Assembly: GCF_002860285.1 (NCBI RefSeq)
Contig: NZ_PGVF01000013.1
Span: forward strand, 62,001-126,000
Length of the DNA stretch: 64,000 nucleotides
Source of the DNA: Bacillus sp. M6-12
Lineage (GTDB): Bacteria; Bacillota; Bacilli; Bacillales; DSM-1321
Direction of reading: 5' to 3'
Within the stretch, counting starts at the first letter, position 1. Each line of letters starts with the position of its first letter. This document shows, piece after piece, positions 52,915 through 62,342 of this stretch. Position numbers and translations under genes: made by a program. Below the pieces are notes generated by a model. It searched no databases. It had not been told where the DNA came from and saw only the letters and a list, made by a program, of their open reading frames with translations.

Positions 52915-53844
52915 TTAATTTGTATTTCCCATCAGCAGGCGTGCGTATGGGGAGTCTGATGGCAGGACAATGACTGTTTCCCCATCAATGGTTTTCTTAT
53001 AAGATTCAAGTGTCCTGAATAAGCTGTAGAACTCTGCATCCTTTGAAAAAGAAGCATTATAAATTCGGGCAGCTTCCCCTTCCCCTTGTGCCCTGATGAC
53101 TTCAGCATCAGCCTGGGCCTTTGAAAGGATTTCTTTAACCTTTCTGTCGGTATCCGCTTCGATCCGGTTTTTTTCAGCATCACCCATCGACAAATATTCC
53201 TGGGCTTTGGATTCGCGTTCAGATATCATCCGCTTAAATACCGATTCTTCATTTTCCGCCGGCAGGTCGGTCCGCTTTATTCTAACATCAGTAACCGCAA
53301 TTCCATAGGAGTCCTTTTTCAATAAATCATTGACCAGTTCTGTCACTCTGTCATTCAGGCTCCCCCTGGAGGATTTTTCATCATTAATGATTTCATCATA
53401 GTTTAATTGGCCCAGCTCCGCCCTGACAACGGAATAGATGAACTCTTCCATTCTTGCTTCGGCATTTTCTACAGACCTGGCGTTGTTGATCATTTTCTTT
53501 GGGTCAACAATTCTCCATACCGCATAATTATCGATCAGCATCCGCTTTTTATCCTTCGTATTAATTTCCGCTTCTGATACCTCATAGCTCATCTGATATT
53601 TTGGAAGAGTTGTTACCGTTTGAATAAAAGGTATTTTTGTTTTTAGCCCTGGTGATTTATCAATCCTGACTACCTCTCCAAACTGGCGGACAACCTTGTA
53701 CTCTCCTTCACTCACAATATAAATATTGTTAAAGATAAACAGAGCGGCTGCCAATATAATTATGATGAAAATCCCTATTTTTGTGTAGCCTCTCCATTCT
53801 ATAGTTGTTTTCTTCTTATCAGTAATTCCAATCACTTTGTTCAT
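52915..53844 (-). CDS. hflC: SPFH-domain protease modulator HflC
   Basis: This 309-residue protein has one N-terminal membrane helix (about residues 22-44), an SPFH/band 7 domain (VRQFGEVVRIDKSPGLKTKIPFIQTV, DNYAVWRIVDPKKMINN, then ELGQLNYDEIIND) and a coiled tail (RMISERESKAQEYLSMGDAEKNRIEADTDRKVKEIL). HflK and HflC form a cage around FtsH in other bacteria and shape membrane protein turnover. It overlaps hflK by one base (TAATG). B. subtilis does not have this pair at the polA-phoR locus. Confidence 0.92.
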   Translation of the reverse strand: MNKVIGITDKKKTTIEWRGYTKIGIFIIIILAAALFIFNNIYIVSEGEYKVVRQFGEVVRIDKSPGLKTKIPFIQTVTTLPKYQMSYEVSEAEINTKDKKRMLIDNYAVWRIVDPKKMINNARSVENAEARMEEFIYSVVRAELGQLNYDEIINDEKSSRGSLNDRVTELVNDLLKKDSYGIAVTDVRIKRTDLPAENEESVFKRMISERESKAQEYLSMGDAEKNRIEADTDRKVKEILSKAQADAEVIRAQGEGEAARIYNASFSKDAEFYSLFRTLESYKKTIDGETVIVLPSDSPYARLLMGNTN

Positions 53845-54809
53845 TACTGGCCATCCCCTTCCGCCTTCGGTTTTGGCTGTTCTTTTTCAAGCGGCCGAAT
53901 CGGGAAATACTTCATTGTATTCCCATCATCATTCATAATATAAATCTCTGATTTTGGAAGTACCTGTTCGATTGTTTCAATTACCAGCCGCTCCTTGGTA
54001 ATGTCAGGATTCTTTTTGTATTCCTGATAGAGTTTATCAAAGACCGCCACATCACCGCGTGCCCGTTCAGTCCTGGCTGCCTTCTCTCCATTCGCCTTGG
54101 AAATGAGAGCATCCTTTTCACCTTTTGCTTCATTCATCTGCTTATTTTCATACTTCTTTGCTTCATTGATTTTCGTGTTCATTGTTTCCCTTGCACTTGT
54201 TACATTGGTAAAAGCTTTACGAACTTCTTTATTAGGCAGTTCTACATCCTGCAGCTTAACCGCAAGGACTGATATACCAATATCATATTTATCAATTAAA
54301 CTGGAAAGTAAATCCCGTACGTCCGCTTCAATTTCTGCTTTTCCAGAAGTTAGTGCATCATCAATCTTCGAGCTTCCAATAATGCTCCTTAAAGCAGAAG
54401 ATGTAGTATTATATAAAATCTCCTCAGGTTCATCAGCGTTAAACAGGTATTTCGGCGGATCTGTAATTTTCCATTGTACAACCAGATCAGCAAGAACGAT
54501 ATTCTCATCGCCTGTGATCATTTTCGTATCCTCAGGATATTCCTTGATTTCGCCGTCCTTTTGCTCGTAGCCAAACTGAAGGCTGAACGTTTCTTTAGGA
54601 AGCTTCTCTACAGACTGGACCGGCCAAGGCATTTTAAAGTGCAGTCCTGGCTCAGTTATCGTCTCATCCACATCACCAAATGTCAGGATGACCGCCTGAT
54701 CGGATTCGTCCACTGTATACCACGTAGTAAAAGCTAAAAGACCCAATAATAAAACGGCAGCAATAGCACCTGCTATTATATAGATTTTCCTTAAATTCAT
54801 CATGCTCAC
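53844..54809 (-). CDS. hflK: SPFH-domain protease modulator HflK
   Basis: This 321-residue partner of HflC has an N-terminal membrane helix (about residues 8-30), an SPFH domain (VDESDQAVILTFGDVDETITEPGLHFKMPWPVQSVEKLP, VLADLVVQWKITDPPKYLFN), a coiled coil (NTKINEAKKYENKQMNEAKGEKDALISKANGEKAART) and a final part like other HflK (NPDITKERLVIETIEQVLPKSEIYI). The start is GTG after AAGGGGGG; an ATG two codons later is possible. A sigma-W-like promoter stands upstream, as for other SPFH genes in Bacillus. Confidence 0.92.
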   Translation of the reverse strand: MSMMNLRKIYIIAGAIAAVLLLGLLAFTTWYTVDESDQAVILTFGDVDETITEPGLHFKMPWPVQSVEKLPKETFSLQFGYEQKDGEIKEYPEDTKMITGDENIVLADLVVQWKITDPPKYLFNADEPEEILYNTTSSALRSIIGSSKIDDALTSGKAEIEADVRDLLSSLIDKYDIGISVLAVKLQDVELPNKEVRKAFTNVTSARETMNTKINEAKKYENKQMNEAKGEKDALISKANGEKAARTERARGDVAVFDKLYQEYKKNPDITKERLVIETIEQVLPKSEIYIMNDDGNTMKYFPIRPLEKEQPKPKAEGDGQ

Positions 54810-54839
54810 TCATTCCCCCCTTGCACTGTATAGTCTTTT

Positions 54840-54866
54840 TACGGATAAGGATTGGAAAAAGTTTCA
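54840..54866 (-). promoter_or_regulatory. Sigma-W-like promoter of hflKC
   Basis: TGAAAC (54861-54866) starts a spacer TTTTT..., and CGTA (54840-54843) follows after 17 bases. This fits the sigma-W pattern TGAAAC-N16/17-CGTA. It is about 30 bases from the GTG start. Confidence 0.55.
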
Positions 54867-54879
54867 ATAATGTTAATAA

Positions 54880-54919
54880 AAAAAGAAAAGGCAAGGACGG
54901 GGTTTTTGTCCTTGCCTTT
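54880..54919 (-). terminator. Terminator of phoPR
   Basis: AAAGGCAAGGAC pairs with GTCCTTGCCTTT around a nine-base loop, then T-rich sequence on the minus strand. The hflKC promoter starts right after it. Confidence 0.92.
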
Positions 54920-55032
54920 CATGCCCTTGGATGAAGGGGTTTTCAAATACATTTTATTCGCATGATGTTAAGCACGATTGAACGCCATGTAAATATAATG
55001 TAAATCTTGCCTATCCCCTTCTGGCCGAATTC

Positions 55033-56793
55033 CTACTTTTGAAGCTCAACAATAAATGTCGAACCTTCACCTGGCTTACTTTCGACATAAATTTGGCCCT
55101 TGTGCGCCTCCACAATATGCTTGACGATTGCAAGACCAAGCCCTGTTCCGCCGGAGTTACGGCCCCGGCCACGGTCGACACGATAGAAACGTTCAAAGAT
55201 TCGCGGCAGCTCTTCTTTTTCAATTCCTATCCCTGTATCTTTTATTTCTATCCGCACTAATTCCCGTTCATCTTTAATTATGACATCCACTCTGCCGGAG
55301 TTGGATGTGTATGTCAAAGCATTCGTAATAAGATTGATAAACGCTTGCTTAAGCCTGAAGGAATCCCCCTCTATAAATACCTGATGTTCAGGTGATGCGA
55401 TATTCAGCTCGATTTCTTTTTGCAGTGCCTTTCCATCTAATATGTCACAAGTTTCCTGTAACAGCAGCTTTATATCAAGCTTTTCAATATTCAGTGTAAA
55501 TTCATGCTGTTCTATTTTAGACAAATCCAGTAACTCCTGAATTAGTATCTGGAGCCGATTGCTTTCTTTCAAAATAATTCCCAGAAAGTTTTCTAACGTC
55601 TCTTTATCGTTTAATGCTCCGTCCAGAAGTGTTTCCGAAAAGCCTTTAATCGAAGTAATCGGAGTCTTTAACTCATGTGATACATTCGCCACGAAATCCT
55701 TCCTGATTTGTTCTAGCTTCTTCAGTTCAGTAATGTCATGGAAAACGATCAATATACCTTTCCACTCATCATTAGTTCCAATAATAGGGGCCCCATAGAC
55801 TTCAAAGTGCTTTCTCTCAAGGTCAACAGGAAGAATAAGCTGTCTCCTCAGGCTTTTTTCCGTAACAAAAATTTCTTCTATGATCTGGATAATTTCTTTA
55901 TGCTGGATAACCTCATAATAAAGCTTGTAAAGGAAATCTGTACCAATGACCTTAAATAAGTGTTTATATGAACGATTAATAAGAGTAACATACCCTTTAT
56001 TATCAATTAACAGAACACAGCTTCCAATGTTTTCTATCAAGGTAACCAGACGGTCCTGCTGCATCGCACGGGCGACCTCCATTTCCTGAAGGTTCCTCGC
56101 CAAAATATTTATTGAAGTGCTTAGCATCCCGGTTTCATCAGATTTTTCCTCATATGTTCTAGCCTTGTAATTTCCCTTCGCCAGTTGGATGGCAGTCTTT
56201 CTTGCCGCTTCAATCGGCCGTGTGTATCTCGAAGCTATCTTTACACCCAGCATGATAATAAGAATTAATGCCGAACCAAGACTGATCGACAGAATACCCC
56301 ACATATGCCTGTTTGCTTCTTTTATAACACCCAGCTGGTTATTAAGGATCACATAGCCTTCAGGTTCTCCGTTGCTCTCGATTTCCTTCCAGTAATAATG
56401 GAGGTCGCTGCCCCCATCCGATACCTCAAATCCCTCAGATTCAATACCTTTTTTTTCGAGAATTCTTGAGAGCATTCTTTTGTGTTCCTGGCGATATTCT
56501 CCCGTTTTTTCATTTGAATCAAATAAAATAGAACCATCCGTTGAAATAATAGTAACATTAGAATCTAATATCCTTGTGAAATTATCTGCTTTCCCTTCCT
56601 TAAAGAAATCTTCCAAACCGCCGTTTTCTTTAATATATAACGATATGAATAGTGTTTCTTTTTCCAGCCTTTCATTAAAAGTATTTAAGAAATAACCTTT
56701 GAATAATTGTCCTAGTATCAGGCCCAGTGCCAATAATACAGTGATAATTAGTGCAGTTAATGTAAAGATAAGTCTGAAACGAAAATTGGTCAT
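55033..56793 (-). CDS. phoR: Phosphate-responsive sensor kinase PhoR
   Basis: This 586-residue histidine kinase has two membrane helices (about residues 8-30 and 165-185) around an extracytoplasmic PAS-like domain, a HAMP linker (YTRPIEAARKTAIQLAKGNYKAR), a cytoplasmic PAS domain (about 240-340) and the kinase core: FVANVSHELKTPITSIKGFSE with the phosphoacceptor His, NLITNALTYTS, DTGIGIEKEELPRIFERFYR and SGGTGLGLAIVKHIVE. It overlaps phoP by four bases. In B. subtilis it senses wall teichoic acid intermediates under phosphate limitation. Confidence 0.95.
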   Translation of the reverse strand: MTNFRFRLIFTLTALIITVLLALGLILGQLFKGYFLNTFNERLEKETLFISLYIKENGGLEDFFKEGKADNFTRILDSNVTIISTDGSILFDSNEKTGEYRQEHKRMLSRILEKKGIESEGFEVSDGGSDLHYYWKEIESNGEPEGYVILNNQLGVIKEANRHMWGILSISLGSALILIIMLGVKIASRYTRPIEAARKTAIQLAKGNYKARTYEEKSDETGMLSTSINILARNLQEMEVARAMQQDRLVTLIENIGSCVLLIDNKGYVTLINRSYKHLFKVIGTDFLYKLYYEVIQHKEIIQIIEEIFVTEKSLRRQLILPVDLERKHFEVYGAPIIGTNDEWKGILIVFHDITELKKLEQIRKDFVANVSHELKTPITSIKGFSETLLDGALNDKETLENFLGIILKESNRLQILIQELLDLSKIEQHEFTLNIEKLDIKLLLQETCDILDGKALQKEIELNIASPEHQVFIEGDSFRLKQAFINLITNALTYTSNSGRVDVIIKDERELVRIEIKDTGIGIEKEELPRIFERFYRVDRGRGRNSGGTGLGLAIVKHIVEAHKGQIYVESKPGEGSTFIVELQK

Positions 56794-57509
56794 TCTTCCT
56801 TCGGCTCCTCTAATTTATACCCAAGGCCTCTTATCGTTTTTATATAAATCGGTTTCTTCGTATCTTTCTCGATTTTTTCGCGCAGATGGCTGATATGTAC
56901 ATCCACAATTCTTGTATCACCTGCAAAGTCATAATGCCACACCGAGCTGAGCAGCTGATCTCTTGTTAATACCCGGCCCTTGTGCCTGGCTAAATAAACC
57001 AGCAATTCAAATTCCTTTGGAGTTAATTCAAGTTCTGCTCCTTCAAACAAAGCAACGTAGCGTTCGGGGAAAACTTTTAAGGCTCCAAGCTTAATCATTT
57101 CTTCCCGCTCATCTTCTATATCCCCGGTTTGCTCATTGTGAAATTGCGACCTTCTTAGAATTGCTTTAACCCTTGCCACTACCTCTCGCGGACTAAATGG
57201 CTTTGTCATATAGTCATCCGCTCCAAGCTCTAAACCAAGGACTTTATCGAACTCATCATCCTTAGCTGTAAGCATCAATATCGGAGTCATAATCTTCTGC
57301 TGGCGAAGCTGTTTACACACATCTATCCCATCAAGGCGCGGAAGCATTAAATCCAAGACAATTAAATCCGGCAATTCCCTGATAGCAAGATCTTTTCCTT
57401 CTTCTCCGTCCATAGCAGTTATAACTGTGTAGCCTGCCTGCTCCAAATTGTATTGAAGCAATGTCAAAATCGATTTTTCATCATCAACTACAAGAACCTT
57501 TTTTGCCAT
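56790..57509 (-). CDS. phoP: Phosphate response regulator PhoP
   Basis: This 239-residue OmpR-type regulator has a receiver (KKVLVVDDEKSILTLLQ with the acidic pair, VLDLMLPRLDGIDV with the phospho-Asp near residue 53, PILMLTAKDDEFDKVLGLELGADDYMTKPF) and a winged-helix DNA-binding domain (FELLVYLARHKGRVLTRDQLLSSVW, VDVHISHLREKIE, IKTIRGLGYKLE). The ATG at 57509 follows GGGAGG; the longer frame to 57563 has no site. Confidence 0.96.
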   Translation of the reverse strand: MAKKVLVVDDEKSILTLLQYNLEQAGYTVITAMDGEEGKDLAIRELPDLIVLDLMLPRLDGIDVCKQLRQQKIMTPILMLTAKDDEFDKVLGLELGADDYMTKPFSPREVVARVKAILRRSQFHNEQTGDIEDEREEMIKLGALKVFPERYVALFEGAELELTPKEFELLVYLARHKGRVLTRDQLLSSVWHYDFAGDTRIVDVHISHLREKIEKDTKKPIYIKTIRGLGYKLEEPKEE

Positions 57510-57657
57510 TTTGTCCTCCCGAGTTTGAATACTAAAACCCTTCGACCATTCGGTCCTCTTCATCCAATTCCAATTATAAATAAAAAAAGAATAAAGGGAA
57601 ACAACCGGTTTAGGAAGATCCCGGATGCTGCGGTTTTAACGGCAAAAAGGTTTTGAC

Positions 57658-57687
57658 GGGATAACACTCTAACGTAGGCGTTATCCC
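57658..57687. other. Hairpin upstream of phoP
   Basis: GGGATAAC (57658-57665) pairs with GTTATCCC (57680-57687). It lies between phoP and the upstream terminator and may be in the phoP promoter or leader. No T run follows. Confidence 0.4.
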
Positions 57688-57699
57688 CTTCTATGTACA

Positions 57700-57727
57700 T
57701 AAAAAAGAACCCATAGAAGCGGGTTCT
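57700..57727 (-). terminator. Terminator of the MaoC-like gene
   Basis: AGAACCC pairs with GGGTTCT around an eight-base loop, and six T follow on the minus strand. Confidence 0.88.
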
Positions 57728-57738
57728 CGTTAAGGCTA

Positions 57739-58212
57739 TTAAAAATTTTCAAGTGCCTGACCATTTGTGGCATCATTGAACCGGGGCGGACAAACCTTAA
57801 GGCTTGCTTCCAGTACTAAGTCATTTTCCTCATTTTCGGCACTAACATTTATATTCACCTGCTGCTGGTCCCTATCTACTTCTTTTACTTCAAAGAGGAA
57901 TTTAACAGTTCCGTAATGGTAAACCGGCTTATGGTAAGTAATATTCTGTGAGAGAATATGGCTTCCGGGTCCCGGCAGATATTTTGATACAGCTGAATTT
58001 ATAATACCAATCAGCATGATGCTTGGAACAATCGGCTTTTTAAAGGGAGTTTGTGAGGCGTAATCGTGCTGAATATAAAGCGGGTTGGCGTCATTGGTTA
58101 AACCCAAGTACAGCAAAAGATCTTTGTCTTCTATTTTTTCAGTCAGGGAAAGCTTCTCGCCAGCTTTAATATCTTCAATTTTCCTGCCAAGCTTTCGTTT
58201 TTTTAATAACAT
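57739..58212 (-). CDS. MaoC-like hotdog dehydratase-family protein
   Basis: This 157-residue protein has the MaoC/hydratase 2 pattern: KIEDIKAGEKLSLTEKIEDKDLLLYLGLTNDANPLYIQHDYASQTPFKKPIVPSIMLIG, where LTNDANPLYIQHDYA corresponds to the catalytic Asp/His motif, and LPGPGSHILSQNITYHKPVYHYGTVKF. It probably acts on 3-hydroxyacyl or enoyl-CoA, but the substrate is not known. The N-terminus is basic. It is placed between mdh and phoP as in many Bacillus relatives. Confidence 0.82.
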   Translation of the reverse strand: MLLKKRKLGRKIEDIKAGEKLSLTEKIEDKDLLLYLGLTNDANPLYIQHDYASQTPFKKPIVPSIMLIGIINSAVSKYLPGPGSHILSQNITYHKPVYHYGTVKFLFEVKEVDRDQQQVNINVSAENEENDLVLEASLKVCPPRFNDATNGQALENF

Positions 58213-58245
58213 GGAAACCTCCTCCTTGCATGGTCTAAAACATTT

Positions 58246-58280
58246 TAAAAAAATTCGGGGAAAATATTGTTTCCCCGAAT
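58246..58280 (-). terminator. Terminator of mdh
   Basis: ATTCGGGG pairs with CCCCGAAT, with AAA/TTT inside, and seven T follow on the minus strand. Confidence 0.92.
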
Positions 58281-58317
58281 TTCAGTCTTTAACCTATTTA
58301 TATTGAGAATATGTTTT

Positions 58318-59256
58318 TTAAGCTAAAACATTCATTACATTACGAACAGATTCAACAGATTTAGCAAGGGCTGCCTTTTCATCTTCAGTCAATTCCAGTT
58401 CGATTACTTTTTCAATTCCTCCTGCACCAATAATAGTAGGGACGCCAAGGTAAATTCCTTCAAAGCCATATTCACCTTCAAGATAAGCGATAGTCGGAAG
58501 CACACGGCGCTGATCTTTAAGGATCGCTTCTGCCATTTCAACAAGTGACGCAGCTGGAGCATAGTAAGCACTGCCGTTGCCCAAAAGATTTACAATCTCA
58601 CCGCCGCCCTTGCGTGTGCGCTCAACGATTGCATCTAAGCGTTCTTGAGGAATAAGAGTTTCCAATGGGATACCGCCTGCATATGAGTAGCGTACAAGAG
58701 GAACCATATCATCTCCGTGCCCGCCTAAAACGAAACCGGTTACATCTTTTACAGAAAGATTTAATTCCTGGGCGACAAATGTACGGAAACGAGCCGTATC
58801 AAGTACTCCAGACTGCCCGATTACACGGTTCTTAGGGAAGCCGGACTCTTGGAACACGGTATAGCTCATTGCATCAACTGGATTGGTAAGAACGATGATA
58901 TAACATTCTGGAGAATATTTCACGATTTCCTTAGTTACAGATTTCATGACTTTTTGATTTGTTTGAACCAAATCATCACGGCTCATGCCCGGTTTGCGCG
59001 CAATCCCCGCTGTAATAATCACGATATCTGAATCAGCTGTGTCTTCGTAGCTGGAGGTTCCTGTAATGTTTGCGTCAAAGCCCTGGACCGGACTAGCTTC
59101 AAGCATATCAAGCGCTTTACCCTTTGTCGGGTTTTCCATTTGAGGAATATCAACTAAAACTACATCACCAAGTTCTTTCTGAGCTAATAGAAAAGCTGTT
59201 GTAGCACCAGTAAATCCTCCACCGATTACAGAGATTTTTTTACGTTTTAACGACAT
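58318..59256 (-). CDS. mdh: Malate dehydrogenase
   Basis: This 312-residue LDH-like NAD enzyme turns malate into oxaloacetate. It has [18 protein letters not shown] (dinucleotide fold), the Asp of VLVDIPQ that selects NAD, the substrate loop [13 protein letters not shown] with Arg for the malate carboxylate, [22 protein letters not shown] and the catalytic His in [10 protein letters not shown]. It follows icd by about 115 bases and closes the citZ-icd-mdh cluster. Confidence 0.97.
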   Translation of the reverse strand: MSLKRKKISVIGGGFTGATTAFLLAQKELGDVVLVDIPQMENPTKGKALDMLEASPVQGFDANITGTSSYEDTADSDIVIITAGIARKPGMSRDDLVQTNQKVMKSVTKEIVKYSPECYIIVLTNPVDAMSYTVFQESGFPKNRVIGQSGVLDTARFRTFVAQELNLSVKDVTGFVLGGHGDDMVPLVRYSYAGGIPLETLIPQERLDAIVERTRKGGGEIVNLLGNGSAYYAPAASLVEMAEAILKDQRRVLPTIAYLEGEYGFEGIYLGVPTIIGAGGIEKVIELELTEDEKAALAKSVESVRNVMNVLA

Positions 59257-59297
59257 AACATTCCCTCCTCAACTTTTAAGCTTCCAGGATATTAAAC

Positions 59298-59337
59298 TGC
59301 TTCTGTACTTGACCGCGGAAGGCCAGGCACAGAAGCA
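59298..59337. other. Hairpin in the icd-mdh gap
   Basis: TGCTTCTGT (59298-59306) pairs with ACAGAAGCA (59329-59337). There is no T run. It could set relative levels of icd and mdh by processing or partial termination. Confidence 0.45.
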
Positions 59338-59370
59338 ACTTTTTGTTAGATAATAAATTATTGGATTAAA

Positions 59371-60639
59371 TTACAGGTTTTTAATCAATTCATCAGCAAA
59401 TTCAGAGCATTTTACTTCTGTTGCTCCATCCATCAAACGGGCAAAGTCATAAGTCACAACTTTAGAAGAGATTGTCTTCTCAACAGAAGCTGTAATCATT
59501 TTCGCTGCTTCTGTCCATCCAAGGTGTTCAAGCATTAGCACACCTGATAGAAGTACAGAAGAAGGATTCACTTTATCCTGGCCTGCATACTTAGGAGCAG
59601 TTCCATGTGTTGCTTCGAAAATTGCATGTCCTGTTTCATAGTTAATGTTTGCACCTGGGGCAATGCCGATTCCGCCAACCTGTGCAGCAAGTGCATCAGA
59701 AATGTAATCTCCGTTTAGGTTCATCGTTGCAACAACATCAAATTCTTTTGGACGAGTAAGGATCTGCTGCAGGAAGATATCCGCGATTGAATCCTTGATA
59801 ATGATCTTGCCTGCTGCTTCAGCTTCAGACTGAGCTTTGTTTGCAGCATCTGAGCCTTGTTCAGCCTTAATGCGGTCATATTGGTCCCAAGTGAATACTT
59901 TATCGCCGAATTCCTGTTCAGCAAGCTCGTATCCCCAGTTCTTAAATGCACCTTCAGTGAACTTCATAATATTGCCTTTATGTACTAGAGTTACAGACTT
60001 CCGTCCCTCTTTGATTGCGTAATTGATCGCTGCACGGACAAGGCGTTTTGTTCCTTCTTCAGAAACAGGCTTGATACCAATTCCTGATGTCTCAGGGAAA
60101 CGGATTTTATTAACTCCCATCTCGTTACGAAGGAAGTCAATCACCTTTTTCACTTCGTCAGAACCTTGTGCATATTCGATTCCGGCGTAAATATCTTCAG
60201 TATTCTCACGGAAAATAACCATATCGGTATCTTCAGGGCGCTTTACCGGAGAAGGAACACCATCAAAATAGCGAACTGGGCGCAGGCAAACGAACAGGTC
60301 AAGTTCCTGGCGCAAAGCAACGTTCAATGAACGGATCCCGCCGCCGATAGGAGTAGTAAGCGGGCCTTTAATTGCAATTAAATATTCCTGGATAACATCC
60401 AGTGTTTCCTTTGGAAGCCACTCGCCAGTTTGGTTGAATGCCTTTTCCCCTGCAAGTACTTCCTGCCATACAATTGACTTTTCACCGTTATATGCTTTTT
60501 CTACTGCTGCTTCAAGAACGCGTGATGCTGCTGCCCAAATATCAGGACCAATGCCATCTCCTTCGATAAATGGGATGACTGGATTATTTGGCACACGCAG
60601 CGTACCATTTTCCACTGTAATTTTTTCACCTTGAGTCAT
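59371..60639 (-). CDS. icd: Isocitrate dehydrogenase (NADP)
   Basis: This 422-residue homodimeric enzyme makes 2-oxoglutarate. It has [39 protein letters not shown] (Ser and Arg substrate residues, about 105-125), [27 protein letters not shown], the metal Asps in ADIFLQQIL and [18 protein letters not shown], and [11 protein letters not shown] for NADP. The ATG at 60639 (MTQGEKI) has GGAGGG upstream; the earlier frame to 60678 runs into the repeat. Confidence 0.97.
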   Translation of the reverse strand: MTQGEKITVENGTLRVPNNPVIPFIEGDGIGPDIWAAASRVLEAAVEKAYNGEKSIVWQEVLAGEKAFNQTGEWLPKETLDVIQEYLIAIKGPLTTPIGGGIRSLNVALRQELDLFVCLRPVRYFDGVPSPVKRPEDTDMVIFRENTEDIYAGIEYAQGSDEVKKVIDFLRNEMGVNKIRFPETSGIGIKPVSEEGTKRLVRAAINYAIKEGRKSVTLVHKGNIMKFTEGAFKNWGYELAEQEFGDKVFTWDQYDRIKAEQGSDAANKAQSEAEAAGKIIIKDSIADIFLQQILTRPKEFDVVATMNLNGDYISDALAAQVGGIGIAPGANINYETGHAIFEATHGTAPKYAGQDKVNPSSVLLSGVLMLEHLGWTEAAKMITASVEKTISSKVVTYDFARLMDGATEVKCSEFADELIKNL

Positions 60640-60681
60640 TGCTTTTCCCTCCAAAATCGATATCAAAGGTAAGGGCACTTC

Positions 60682-60806
60682 GAAAAGCGGAAGCGCCTTG
60701 ATAAGCCCTGACCAGCATAAGACGAATTCCGTAAGAAGGCGTTCTTTGCCTTCTGGGGAATTTGCTTATGACCTCGCGGGGCCAGGCGCTGCAGCTAGAC
60801 ATCTTT
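60682..60806. repeat. Dispersed repeat, long form
   Basis: GAAAAGCGGAAGCGCC opens it and GGCGCTGCAGCTAGACATC closes it, giving an outer inverted repeat. Inside, GCATAAG pairs with CTTATG, and GAAGGCGTTCTTTGCCTTC forms a central hairpin. It lies between citZ and icd, so it is probably in their shared message. Confidence 0.88.
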
Positions 60807-60891
60807 CTTGTTCTAAATAAATAAGAAGCCCCTTACCCTTACTACTACACTATTAATTTACTTTAGTTCTGTCAATTCAAAAAATGCAAAC

Positions 60892-62007
60892 CTATCGTGC
60901 GTCAACCGGCACATATTTTTGCATGCCAGGGCCTGTGTATTCAGCACGCGGGCGGATCAGACGATTATTTTCGTACTGCTCCAGAATATGAGCAAGCCAG
61001 CCTGAAGTACGGCTTACTGCAAAAATTGGTGTAAATAAATCGTGGTCGATGCCAAGGCTGTGATAGACAGATGCTGAATAGAAGTCAACATTAGGCGGCA
61101 GATTTTTTTGAGATGTTACAAGTTCATCTATTTTAATCGACATTTCGTAATATTCTGCCTGTCCTGTCAGATTTGTTAATCTCTGGGACATAACTTTAAG
61201 ATGCTTCGCACGCGGATCCCCTTTACGGTATACACGATGGCCGAAGCCCATGATTTTTTCTTTATTTTGAAGTTTATTAGTTACATAGCTTTCTACGTTT
61301 TCAACCGACCCGATCTCTTTTAGCATCTTCATTACAGCTTCATTAGCTCCGCCATGCAGAGGCCCTTTCAATGCACCAATGGCTGCTGTAACACCTGAAT
61401 AAATATCAGATAGGGTAGCCACACATACGCGCGCTGTAAAAGTGGATGCATTAAGCTCATGGTCAGCATGAAGAACCAGTGCTTTATTAAACGCTTCTTC
61501 TTCGATCGGAGATGGTTCCTCACCGCTCATCATATACAGGAAGTTGGCCGCAAAGCTCAGATCAGTTCTCGGAGCTACTGGTTCAAGTCCTTTTCTTACA
61601 CGGGAGAATGCTGAAACAATGGAAGGGATCTTTGCCTGAAGGCGGATCGCTTTACGGTAGTTTGCATCTTCATCCATCAGGTCCGCTTCTTTGTCATAAA
61701 GTCCCAAGAGTGAAATTGCGGAACGCAGGGCAGTCATTGGATGAACTTCCTTAATCGGGTACATTTTGAAGTGATCAAGCACTTCCTGAGGCAGGCTGGC
61801 GTTCTCTGCAAGCTGCTGTGTCAGTTCAGACAGCTGGGCTTTATTAGGAAGCTTGCGGTGCCATAATAAATAAATTACTTCTTCAAATGTTGCATTTTCT
61901 GCTAGATCATCGATGTCATAGCCTACATATGTAAGCGTATCATCAATTATGGAGCTAATGGATGATGTTGTTGCTACTATTCCTTCCAGACCTCTTGTTA
62001 CTGTCAT
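60892..62007 (-). CDS. citZ: Citrate synthase
   Basis: This 371-residue enzyme joins acetyl-CoA and oxaloacetate. It starts MTVTRGLEGIVATTSSISS and has the catalytic His in LHADHELNAS, a further His in GFGHRVYRKGDPRAKHLK, and the catalytic Asp in NVDFYSASVYHSLGI, with R in AVSRTSGWLAHILEQ. The ATG at 62007 has AAGGAGAG upstream; the long frame above it to 62205 is leader sequence. The stop is TAG. A cre-like site and long leader lie upstream. Confidence 0.96.
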   Translation of the reverse strand: MTVTRGLEGIVATTSSISSIIDDTLTYVGYDIDDLAENATFEEVIYLLWHRKLPNKAQLSELTQQLAENASLPQEVLDHFKMYPIKEVHPMTALRSAISLLGLYDKEADLMDEDANYRKAIRLQAKIPSIVSAFSRVRKGLEPVAPRTDLSFAANFLYMMSGEEPSPIEEEAFNKALVLHADHELNASTFTARVCVATLSDIYSGVTAAIGALKGPLHGGANEAVMKMLKEIGSVENVESYVTNKLQNKEKIMGFGHRVYRKGDPRAKHLKVMSQRLTNLTGQAEYYEMSIKIDELVTSQKNLPPNVDFYSASVYHSLGIDHDLFTPIFAVSRTSGWLAHILEQYENNRLIRPRAEYTGPGMQKYVPVDAR

Positions 62008-62135
62008 CAAGAATCTCTCCTTTTTATAAAATTCCCCTTTACCCATTACTATCTGCGTATATAGTCGACCACGGATGGCATGAGCGCATTTCCACACCAT
62101 ATGTATCTCTAACCGAAGGAAAACCTCCGGAAAAA

Positions 62136-62149
62136 TGAAAGCGTTGCCA
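62136..62149. promoter_or_regulatory. cre-like CcpA site in the citZ leader
   Basis: TGAAAGCGTTGCCA matches the CcpA consensus TGWNANCGNTNWCA in 13 of 14 positions. citZ is repressed by CcpA in B. subtilis. Confidence 0.6.
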
Positions 62150-62342
62150 ATAGTGCTAAAAAACCTGAATAAATTGACATTAGGAAAAAGCACTAGCACT
62201 TCCATTTGTACCCCTTCTTGACGCTTTCAAAACTTTCTTAACTGAGCGCTTGCTCAATGCTGCGGCGCTGTTTCCGTAAACAGACAGGTCCTTGGACAAG
62301 CATGTTTATAGAAAAATATGAAAGGATGCGCTTACAAGTCCT

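Noticed and set aside
62008-62205. N-terminal extension of citrate synthase by 66 codons
   Set aside because: Bacillus CitZ starts MTxTRGLEG; the ATG at 62007 has an AAGGAGAG site, and the extension covers the cre-like site and leader.
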